Position numbers and translations under genes: made by a program
Shown: one piece after another, positions 42,720-51,591 of the stretch
Layout: every line of letters starts with the position of its first letter
How positions within the stretch are numbered: position 1 is the stretch's first letter
Notes under the pieces: generated by a model
The model's input: only the letters and a program-made list of their open reading frames with translations
Database searches by the model: none
What the model was told of the DNA's origin: nothing
NCBI GenBank assembly: GCA_964017065.1
Contig: OZ024785.1
Span: 4,750,588 to 4,814,587, forward strand
Direction of reading: 5' to 3'
Source of the DNA: Haliclona indistincta
Lineage: Eukaryota > Porifera > Demospongiae > Haplosclerida > Chalinidae
DNA length: 64,000 bases

Positions 42720-44402
42720 GCCTGCAGTCACGCTGCAAACCAGCATCTTGTGGCTGTACCAGGTTGATAATGCAGTGAAGTGCATGCATGCTCTCCCAGT
42801 GAGTATCAGCGAGCAACTGGCGTTCAATAGTCCTGGACCCTAAATCAGTGGCTGGAGCTCGTTGCCTGCAGTCACCAGCATCTTGTGGCTGTCCAGGTTG
42901 ATAATGCAGTGAAGTGCATGCTCTCCCAGTGAGTATCAGCGAGCAACTGGCGTTCAATAGTCCTGGACCCTAAATCAGTGGCTGGAACTCGTTGCCTGCA
43001 GTCACCAGCATCTTGTGGCTGTACCAGGTTGATAATGCAGTGAACTGCATGCTCTCCCAGTGAGTTTCAGCGAACAACTGGCGCTCAATATAGTCCAGGA
43101 CCCTAAATCAGTGGCTGGAGCTCAGCTCGTTGCCTGCAGTCACCAGCATCTTGTGGCTGTACCAGGTTGATAATGCAGTGAAGTGCATGCTCTCCCAGTG
43201 AGTATCAGCGAGCAACTGGCGTTCAATAGTCCTGGACCCTAAATCAGTGGCTGGAACTCGTTGCCTGCAGTCACCAGCATCTTGTGGCTGTACCAGGTTG
43301 ATAATGCAGTGAACTGCATGCTCTCCCAGTGAGTTTCAGCGAACAACTGGCGCTCAATAGTCCAGGACCCTAAATCAGTGGCTGGAGCTCGTTGCCTGCA
43401 GTCACCAGCATCTTGTGGCTGTACCAGGTTGATAATGCAGTGAACTGCATGCTCTCCCAGTGAGTTTTAGCGAGCAACTGGCGCTCAATAGTCCAGGACC
43501 CTAAATCAGTGGCTGGAGCTCAGCTCGTTGCCTGCAGTCACCAGCATCTTGTGGCTGTACCAGGTTGATAATGCAGTGAAGTGCATGCTCTCCCAGTGAG
43601 TATCAGCGAGCAACTGGCGTTCAATAGTCCTGGACCCTAAATCAGTGGCTGGAACTCGTTGCCTGCAGTCACCAGCATCTTGTGGCTGTACCAGGTTGAT
43701 AATGCAGTGAACTGCATGCTCTCCCAGTGAGTTTCAGCGAACAACTGGCGCTCAATAGTCCAGGACCCTAAATCAGTGGCTGGAGCTCAGCTCGTTGCCT
43801 GCAGTCACCAGCATCTTGTGGCTGTACCAGGTTGATAATGCAGTGAAGTGCATGCTCTCCCAGTGAGTATCAGCGAGCAACTGGCGTTCAATAGTCCTGG
43901 ACCCTAAATCAGTGGCTGGAACTCGTTGCCTGCAGTCACCAGCATCTTGTGGCTGTACCAGGTTGATAATGCAGTGAACTGCATGCTCTCCCAGTGAGTT
44001 TTAGCGAGCAACTGGCGCTCAATAGTCCAGGACCCTAAATCAGTGGCTGGAGCTCAGCTCGTTGCCTGCAGTCACCAGCATCTTGTGGCTGTACCAGGTT
44101 GATAATGCAGTGAAGTGCATGCTCTCCCAGTGAGTATCAGCGAGCAACTGGCGTTCAATAGTCCTGGACCCTAAATCAGTGGCTGGAACTCGTTGCCTGC
44201 AGTCACCAGCATCTTGTGGCTGTACCAGGTTGATAATGCAGTGAACTGCATGCTCTCCCAGTGAGTTTCAGCGAACAACTGGCGCTCAATAGTCCAGGAC
44301 CCTAAATCAGTGGCTGGAGCTCGTTGCCTGCAGTCACCAGCATCTTGTGGCTGTACCAGGTTGATAATGCAGTGAAGTGCATGCTTTTCCAGTGAGTTTC
44401 AG
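42720..44402. repeat. Minisatellite, ~13 units of 131-138 bp with a dimeric order
   Basis: Each unit holds CCTGCAGTCACCAGCATC, AGGTTGATAATGCAGTGAA and CCTAAATCAGTGGCTGGA. Two variants differ at linked sites (GAAGTG/TATCAGCGAG/CGTTC versus GAACTG/TTTCAGCGAA/CGCTC). The order is A A B A B B' A B A B' A B, then a degraded last unit, i.e. mostly an A-B dimer of ~268 bp. Confidence 0.9.
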
Positions 44403-44664
44403 CTAGCAATTCTCCCGTCCGCTACAATTTATGGCCCTGGTATTATAATATGTATAATCTTTGTATTCCTCCGTTAATCAAGCCAAGCCCATACTGCACT
44501 TTTTAGTCATTGTAAGTAATCTCTCTCCTACCACTTTTCTCTTTGCAAAATAAACTTTGTTTACCCCCTAGTAGGATTGAATTAATGGTCAAAAAATATT
44601 TAAGCAAAAAAGTATATAGATGATAAAAAAATTAAGGAAATGTACTGGAAAATGTATGAACATG
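44403..44664. other. Short AT-rich spacer
   Basis: Nothing recognised. Confidence 0.4.
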
Positions 44665-44877
44665 TTAGTCCTGCATAATGAAGTTCAGAGGGATCATCCT
44701 ATCAACTGACCTCCATTTAGAAAAAGATCCTCTGAGACACAGAATTGTTGAACGAAAACGACGGCAAACAAGATTCTTGTTTGTACCGAATTGACAGTGA
44801 ACTGAGTTAGAGCCCCACTCGTGAGAGAGCTGGTCGGCAAGGTGTTGTACAAATTTGGTTGCTTCTCTACCCATCAT
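44665..44877 (-). pseudogene. C-terminal fragment of an RT-element protein
   Basis: MGREATKFVQHLADQLSHEW and further on ILCLRGSFSKWRS resemble the extreme C-terminus of the 16258-18435 protein (GGMGPTASVVFRRLASLLS, AIRCLRGSRS). About 70 residues remain with no RT motifs. Confidence 0.45.
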
Positions 44878-45944
44878 TTTATCTACTGAGACGCACAGTG
44901 AAGTAAGAATTCCTCTCCTACCTTTGCATCTGAATTAGGTGATCGACGAATGTAAGACCGGGCGTATAAGTATGCTATTGGGATCTATGGAGATGATGAG
45001 AACAAGTGAAAATCGCTACAAAAACATGTCTTACTTTTAGCCATCATACTGTATAGCTGCCAAATAAACCATCTACAGAGAAAGAAATATCAAGACGTTG
45101 CACGCATGTATCTGTGTGGGAGAGAAAAAACTCAGCAATGCATGTGAGAGGTATAGGCGAGTCACTGTTTGTCTTGGTGAGATTACATTAGCATGTGGCT
45201 CGTGGGTGGGCCATCACACACATAACTGTATGTGTGAAATAATACTGTAGCTCATGAAGCTTTTGCCCCAAAAATTCAGTGACTCTCCTGCAGCTACAAA
45301 AAATCAAATGACATGAAGATTTTAACTGCATAAAGATGCATGGTCTACTGCCGCATTGTAATGTACACAAATGTGAGACCTGGTCAGGTGAACACTGTCT
45401 TTCTGATTTGTAATTAAACACATTGTGCACCGGAATACTAACAACAGGCATGTACAAAGTCTAAGAATGAAAATAGAGAAGTAACGCAGGAGGAGATAAT
45501 ACACAATGAGTAGGGAATGGGAGTGAAGTTAACAGCTGTAAGCTCCACTCCCATCCACTTCTTTCCTCTACTAGCAGTCAAAATTAGCACACTAAAACGT
45601 GTGAACACACACCACAGAAGACATACACAGACACAAAAAAAGCAAAGTGTCTAGCTGCCACAAGGGTCACGCGTACCTGGTGAAGCCAGGACACCTGTGC
45701 ACCAAGCAGGTATACTGTGTGCCGGTGCTGCGCAGTCTCCTGGAGCCGGGCAAGGAACTCGCAGGAGCGTTAACTGTGTCTCTCACTGCAGGTGTGGGCA
45801 CCCGAAGTCCCACAAACACCTTTAGTGATCAATGAGACACAGCCAGTGTACTTTGCTACAAGACACACTGACACCAAAAACAAACACACACAAACACAAT
45901 CAGGCACACACATACCATACCTGTGTGTGTGCCATTAATATAAT
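44878..45944. other. Unassigned DNA of the 13.7-kb element
   Basis: A GC-rich island at 45650-45800 reads open on the plus strand (GHAYLVKPGHLCTKQ ahead of a gtatac donor) but no gene could be built. Dinucleotide-rich CACA tracts follow at 45870-45930. Confidence 0.3.
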
Positions 45945-46040
45945 AATACGTACTCAAAAACGGGTCAAAGTCAGTTACTTGTACTGCAACGTCGCCACAG
46001 CCTGCATGAGCGCTCTAAACTTTTCTTTGACGTCCGCCAT
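45945..46040 (-). CDS. Inward reading frame at the right TIR, probably broken
   Basis: ATGGCGGAC at 46040 starts MADVKEKFRALMQAVATLQY and stops after 21 codons. A different frame of the same DNA gives CGDVAVQVTDFDPFL, matching the left-end gene's first exon, so a frame change lies between them. Either it is a decayed copy or the start is not used. Confidence 0.35.
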
Positions 46041-46298
46041 GATAATTGTAGGTGCGGTGTAGGCGTGTCCATTTCAGTCTGTGTCCTTATTCGTTACGTT
46101 ATGCGCTTGTACGTCGATTACAACATCAAACTATTACAAATTGAACACAGAAAAGCAAATTTTATTTTATCACAATTGAAAATTGAAAATTGTTTTTGCA
46201 ACATTGAATTGCTTTTTCTAAATACAGAAAAATGGTTTTACAGTCATTATTCATTTGTTTTAATATTGAATATTGACTGATCCAAATGAACACTGACC
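46032..46298. repeat. Right terminal inverted repeat of the 13.7-kb element
   Basis: Complement of 32600-32857, with a repeated TTTTCAATT unit as the main length difference. The tip GGTCAGTGTT (minus strand) is followed outward by ATATCC. Confidence 0.9.
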
Positions 46299-46304
46299 AT
46301 ATCC

Positions 46305-46840
46305 TTCCTGTTCCTTCTAAGTTCTGATCCATCTTCAGTTGTAACGACTAGTGATCTTGGTGCTACTCCTGATTGAATGGTTCCTTCCTTCTGCCTTGTT
46401 GGGATCCATACTCTGTCTCCTGATTTCAAGACTGGTAGAGTTCTGGCTCCATGATGACTGTCAAAGTTCTTCTTCTGTCTTTGCTTCATCTTCTGGTCTC
46501 TGGTTCGGACTTCTTCTCGGTCTGGCACTCGGGGAAGTCTTTGTGTTCTTGTAGTAGGGATAGTTGTCCTCAATGTCCGGCTCATGAGTAGTTCTGAGGG
46601 GCTATATCTTCCTCCTTGGATTGGGGTGCAAGATGGGGATCTTGGTTCTTCACTAGCAATTCCTTGACTGTACGTACGGCTCTCTCTGCTTCTCCGTTTG
46701 CTTGAGGATAGTAAGGACTGCTGGTCTTGTGCTCGAATTGGTATAGTCCTGGGAGAACTTCTCGTATTCTTCAGCTGAGTATTGAGGTCCGTTGTCAGAG
46801 AAAACAACTTCAGGGATGCCGTGTCTTGCGAAGATTGTTA
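46305..46840 (-). pseudogene. Gypsy integrase C-terminal part
   Basis: After the frameshift near 46838, another frame holds the second catalytic aspartate context (SDNGPQYS), and further on [14 protein letters not shown] sequence. The C-terminal domain (KSGDRVWIPTRQKEGTI, APRSLVVTTEDGS, LRRNRKD) is in yet another frame, ending at the insertion site. At least two frame changes and an internal deletion are implied. Confidence 0.7.
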
Positions 46841-48783
46841 TTGATGACTTCAGTTGCAGTTGTTCTGTTTAGCTTGACGACTTCAATAAATCGAGAATAG
46901 TAGTCCACAATGAGTAGGTAGTTGTTGTTCTTCCATTCAAAGAGATCGGTACCAACTTTCTGCCACGGTAGTTCCGGTAGCTCAGATGGTATGAGTGATT
47001 CAGCTCTCTGGTGCTGCTCTTTGCAACAGATCTCACAGTTCTTGACAAGTTCCTCTAGTTGAGTCGACAGGCCTGGCCACCATACTGACTGTCTAGCCCT
47101 GTCGCGGCATTTGGTGATTCCTTGGTGTGCCATGTGAATCTTGGTCAATATTTCTTGTTGTAGAGACTGGGGAATAACGATACGACACCCTCTCATCAAC
47201 AGTCCATCTTCAACTGAGAACTCTTCTGCAAGGGGTATGTATGGCTTCACCGAACCTGATGCTGACTTCTTGTCGGGCCATGCCGAGGAGAGGCAATAGC
47301 TGGTGACTAACTTGCATGTCTCATCTTGTTGTTGGCAATCTCTGATCTGTTTGATCCTGTTCTCTGTGGCTGGCAGGCTCTGCATTACCATTTGAACGAA
47401 GGCATCTGCTTCTTGATGTAGGAGGTCGCTATCTGGATCTGTAGAATCCTGGGATGGAGATCGGGAGAGTGCATCAGCTATGATCAGTTCCTTTCCTGGC
47501 CTGTGAGCAATGGTGAATGAGAAGCGCATCATTCGAAGACGATAACGCTGTACTCGAATAGGGATCTGTTCCAGCTCCTTGGTACTGAACAGTGGTACAA
47601 GAGGTTTGTGATCGGTCCAAATGTGAAATGGTAGTCCGATCAAGTAGTCAGAGAGACGTTCGCATGCCCAGGTGAAGGCCAACGCTTCTTTCTCAATTTG
47701 CACGTATCTCTGCTCTGTTGGGGTCAGTGATCTGGAGATGTACGCCACTGGTTTGTACTCTCCATCTGAATTCTTTTGTTTCAGGACAGCACCGAGACCA
47801 AAAGAGGATGCATCTGCTGAGACCGCAGTCTCGAGGTTAGGGTCAAAGAGAGTGAGTACCGGGCTGAGAGTGAGTAGCTGTTTTGTTTTGTCGAAGGCAG
47901 TCTGCTGGTTCTCAGTCCACGTCCACAGTCTGTTCTTCACAAGTAGCTCTCTTAACGGTTGAGTAGTCTCTGCAAGATTCGGAACAAACTTAGCGAGATG
48001 GTTTACCATTCCTAGGTATCTCCTGACATCTCCAGTGTTTGTCGGTTGAGGGAATTCGGTGATTGCTTTGACTTTCTCTGGGTCTGGGCTGATTCCTGAT
48101 CTTCCTACCACATGGCCTAAGAATGTTAGTGATGTCTTGGCGAACTGGCATTTCTTTTCATTCAGGGTCATTCCTGCTGTTTGAAGACGGTTGAGCACAT
48201 CTCGTAGGCGAGCATCATGTTCTTCTCGTGTAGATCCATGTACCAGCACATCGTCCATCATACACACTACTCCTGGTAAGCCTGTTAGAATTTCAGACAT
48301 TCTTCTTTGAAAATGTTCAGGAGCGGAAGAGATTCCGAAGGGTAGGCGGTTGAAACAATATCGACCAAAGGGAGTGATGAATGTCGTCAGCTTGGCTGAG
48401 TCAGGTGAGAGAGGGATCTGCCAGAATCCAGAGTTGGCGTCTAGTTTGCTCAGGACAGTAGCTCCAGCGAGTTGTGCAAGTACTTGGTCCACTGCTGGCA
48501 AGGGATGTCTTTCACGACGTACACTTTGGTTGAGTCTGGTTAGGTCTACACTGATTCGTACTTTGCCATCAGATTTTGGGACTACCACCATTCCAGAACA
48601 CCAGTCAGTTGGTTCTTGGATTTTCGAGATCACTCCTAGAGTCTCCATTCGTTCCAGCTCTTGCTTGACTGCTCCCATGAGTGGTACTGCAACACGTCTC
48701 GGAGTTGACAAGGCAAATGGTTTGGCTCCAGGATCCAGCTGAATAGTGTACTCTCCTTCCAGCTTCCCTAGTCCTGTGAACAT
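46810..48783 (-). pseudogene. Gypsy reverse transcriptase, RNase H and integrase N-terminus
   Basis: 657 codons are open. RT: FGRYCFNRLPFGISSAPEHF and the catalytic VCMMDDVLVHG (MMDD in place of the usual YxDD/YVDD). RNase H: AVSADASSFGLGAVL, then WTDHKPLVPLF and ADALSRSP. Integrase: an H-H-C-C zinc domain (HMAHQGITKCRDRARQSVWW, CEICCKEQ), then VGTDLFEW with the first catalytic D. The frame is lost at 46838. It overlaps the gag frame in a different phase; an extra four bases near 48780 explain this. Confidence 0.85.
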
Positions 48784-50055
48784 GCAGCTTCGGGAACTCG
48801 GTGGTTGGCTCTAGAGTGGGTAGCTCACTGACAGCGGCAACACGAGAAACAAGGTTTAGCTGCTCTATGGCTGGTCGACCCAAGAGTGATTTGGTCAAGC
48901 CTCTCACCACGTACACGCTTTCTTGTACTTGTTGAGTTTGGCTCTCCAGCTTCGCCTTCAACATTCCTTTGACTGAGAGTGAGTGTGTGTCTGGGCACTT
49001 CAGGTTTCGGTTGGAGGGAAGTAGACGTGGCTTGCCAATGTCTTTCCAGACTCGTTCAGGAATTGCAGTGACATCAGCTCCGGTGTCGATGCAGAATAGA
49101 ACAGGGTGATCGTTGAGTTGTAGTGTCACGTTCCATCGATCTCTACTGGTGTCTGTCAGGGCTCCTAGAAAACCATCTTCTTTAGGCTCTTTTTCTTCGA
49201 CAGTAGCAACTTGTGCAGTAGAACGGCATACAGTTTGGTAGTGTCCTTTCTTCTTACACTTTCTGCAGTTAGCTTCTCTTGCTGGACAGTGCTGTCGATC
49301 ATGTTTAGGTGATTTGCCACACCATGAACACTGTGTAGGTTGACGAGGTCCCTTGGAGTCTTGCTGTGACTTGCCCATAGTGATCTTCTTTCCTCTGGGT
49401 AGGTGTTTTCCTTTGTGTACTGCTGAGATGCTGCTGTCTTTTGTTGCACCTCTCAAAGTAGCTTGCTGCTTTCTAACAGTTTCGTCTTGTCTGGCTTGTG
49501 TGACTGCTGAGTCCAGTGTGAGTTTCCGGTCCAGTTGAAGTTTCGCTGATAACTTGGCATTGGCGAGACCCACGACGATTCTGTCACGTACCATCTGATC
49601 ACGGAGATCTCCATAGTCGCAATACTCGACGAGTGTGTGTAACGCTCCTGGTTCTCCTGGTTCCTGCTTTCTTGAATTGAAGAGAGCTCGTTCGTAGATG
49701 ACGTTTCTTTGAGGAATGAAATAGTCGTCCAGCTTCTTCTTGACAGTGGCGTAGTCTTCTCTTTCTCCCTCAGCATACTTGAATGACTGGAGGATGTCAT
49801 CAGCTCTGTCGCCCATACAGTATAAGAGCATGTTTAGTTGCGCGTTGTCTTCTTCCTCGTTCAGTTTGGAAGCAATCCGAAACCTCTCGAACCGTCTTAT
49901 CCATCTTGACCACTCTTCTGGTTTATGCGCGTATCAATGAAATGCCCCACTCCCCCCCCACCCTACCCCGGGAGGGGGGAGTGGGGCATTTCATTGATAC
50001 GCGCATTACTAAATGGAAATGGTTCCGGTGGAGTAACTCCTACTTTTGCTGTCAT
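48784..50055 (-). pseudogene. Gypsy Gag and aspartic protease
   Basis: The likely start is at 50055 (MTAKVGVTPPEPFPFS). The frame is broken by the palindromic insert at 49926-50008 and resumes as NMLLYCMGDRADDILQSF. Two zinc knuckles (CSWCGKSPKHDRQHC, CRKCKKKGHYQTVC) bind RNA in this family. The protease active site is FCIDTGADVTAIP, with the late LLGRPAIE. Removing 83 bp at the insert restores the frame from 50055, so this damage is recent. Confidence 0.8.
49926..50005. mobile_element. 80-bp near-perfect palindrome inserted in Gypsy gag
   Basis: TGCGCGTATCAATGAAATGC is followed, after CCCACTCCCCCC-type arms and a ~12-nt middle, by its complement. TTA occurs directly on both sides (49923-49925, 50006-50008). 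Excision with one TTA gives an uninterrupted gag frame (...FPFS then KPEEWSRW). Confidence 0.85.
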
Positions 50056-50183
50056 CGTTCAGTGTAGTAGAGTAACTGTCTTAGAGTGAAGAGGTAGGGC
50101 TTCGCCGTCCCGCAGTGGAGGAGTAGAACTTCGGCTTTTCGCGGTGGAGAGTCTTAATTATTGAGAGAGAGCCTCGCCGTCCG

Positions 50184-50504
50184 GGAGTATGGAAAAGAAG
50201 GAAACGGAAAACTGAAACGGACGGCGGAAACGGACGACGGAAAATGGGCGTGGTCTCGCACTAAAAACTAAACCCGAACCCAAGACCCTAAAACCTTCGC
50301 CGCTAACTGTGCAAAGTCGGGAGGGTATCCTAACCCGGGCCTTCGGCCCTTGGTAAGCCTAAGGATCGTCGGGAGGGTCGTCCTAACCCGGGCCTTCGGC
50401 CCTTGCTAAGGGTTTTGGGGTCTTGAGTGTGAGACCACGCCCATTTTCCGTCGTCCGTTTCCGCCGTCCGTTTCAGTTTTCCGTTTCCTTCTTTTCCATA
50501 CTCC
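50184..50504. repeat. 321-bp foldback with a SINE-tail core
   Basis: GGAGTATGGAAAAGAAGGAA at the left is complemented at 50485-50504. The arms (~108 bp) share GGACGGCGGAAACGGACGAC. The core contains two GGGCCTTCGGCCC-type units, the tail seen in the SINEs. Confidence 0.8.
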
Positions 50505-50551
50505 CCTTTAAATTACTCTCTGAAACCCATCAAACACTCTAGTATACAATT

Positions 50552-51243
50552 AAGGTGGCGGGATACCAGAATTAATGATATTCGTGACTTAAGCAAGCAT
50601 CTGTATATTTCTAGCCAAGGGTATTCGTGCAGACAGAGTTGATGTGAAGTTTGCTTGCCTATCGATAGGCATCGAATATAGCAAATTTCAGCAACTCAGT
50701 GTTAGCCATCGCGGCGCGACTAGCACGCCCTGTGAAGTTTGAGCACGATCGATTGTAAACACTTTTTCTTTAGTTGTGCGAAAGGTACGAAGCTAAAACT
50801 GCTCACGCAAGCTCATCTGCCATCTATGCAGGTATTTATGCGATGATTTCGCCGAGCGCTGCTCGTACGCGATATTACAGCAACGCTGGCTGTGCCGTCT
50901 GGCAGCACATAGCTGTAATATCGCGTACGAGCAGCGCTCGGCGAAATCATCGCATAAATACCTGCATAGATGGCAGATGAGCTTGCGTGAGCAGTTTTAG
51001 CTTCGTACCTTTCGCACAACTGAAGAAAAAGTGTTTACAATCGATCGTGCTCAAATTTCACAGGGCGAGCTAGTCGCGCCGCGATGGCTAACACTGGGTT
51101 GCTGAAATTTGCTATATTCGATGCCTATCGATAGGCAAGCAAACTTCACACAGCAACTCTGTCTGCACGAATACCCTTGGCTAGAAAAATACAGCTACTT
51201 GCAAAAGTCATGAATATCATTAATTCTGGTATCCCGCCACCTT
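50552..51243. repeat. ~690-bp near-perfect palindrome
   Basis: The arms 50552-50880 and 50913-51243 are almost exact complements with a 32-nt spacer. The outer ends are AAGGTGGCGGGATACC and its complement. Equal mirrored frames on both strands are artefacts of this. A degenerate arm is seen at about 35128-35260. Confidence 0.9.
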
Positions 51244-51591
51244 TTGAAGTTTTCTCATTTTAAAATGCTTACACGTACTAGTTTACTTGTAGAATAATGC
51301 ACATTGAGAATGAACCTACCATTATTTTGATGTAAAACATGTTGAATTCTAAAAGCACAGTTTGTGTTGCGAAACTTTCCAGTATTTCACAAACTCAGAG
51401 TGTGATTTTATACAAACAAAATCAAAGATAATTTTAAAGGCATATTTCTCAGCAAGACAGTTGATATTAGTTCCCTGCAACTAACAACATTACAGAAACA
51501 GAAAATACACAAAATGAGTGTAACTATATAAGTGAAGTAGTGAGTTCTCTTAAACATTGAGGATCGATCAAGTTGTTTCCAGTGAGACACG
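51244..51591 (+). promoter_or_regulatory. Upstream region of the membrane-protein gene
   Basis: 348 bp leading to the start codon. From about 51435 it matches the leader of the truncated paralogue at 31975, including CCAGTGAGACACGATG at the start, so this part was duplicated with the gene. No TATA box can be assigned. Confidence 0.4.

Larger units (their letters stand above)
32600..46298. mobile_element. 13.7-kb TIR element inserted in a Gypsy element, unknown superfamily
   Basis: The ends GGTCAGTGTTCATTTGG (32600) and its complement ending at 46298 are inverted copies that stay near-identical for ~255 bp. ATATCC lies immediately outside both (32594-32599, 46299-46304). Removing the insert and one ATATCC rejoins the two Gypsy parts with the pol frame kept open. 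Contents: an inward gene at each end, a seven-exon DDE integrase gene, a RING-type gene, a second broken integrase copy, a minisatellite, and a fragment of an RT element. Polintons also make 6-bp duplications, but their B-family polymerase, packaging ATPase and capsid genes are absent and the ends are not AG...CT. The integrase is the obvious candidate transposase, by inference. Confidence 0.85.
46305..50060 (-). mobile_element. Ty3/Gypsy retrotransposon body, 5' LTR not found, disrupted
   Basis: Gag, protease, reverse transcriptase, RNase H and integrase follow in Gypsy order on the minus strand. The 3' end continues at 32593 on the far side of the 13.7-kb insert. Other damage: an 80-bp palindromic insertion in gag, a frameshift between protease and RT, and a frameshift inside the integrase core. 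The upstream leader is replaced by foldback sequence after about 50090. Confidence 0.9.

Noticed and set aside
42720..44402. CRISPR-like array
   Set aside because: Units are 131-138 bp without unique spacers, in a eukaryotic context. It is a minisatellite.
32600..46298. Calling the 13.7-kb element a Polinton/Maverick
   Set aside because: The size, 6-bp duplication and integrase fit, but no protein-primed DNA polymerase, packaging ATPase, protease or capsid frames were found and the tips are GGTCAG, not AG.
47672..48742. Plus-strand frames of 96 and 130 codons
   Set aside because: Antisense shadows of the Gypsy pol frame.
50774..51019. Two identical 68-codon frames on opposite strands
   Set aside because: They mirror each other because of the palindrome; no domain or start context.
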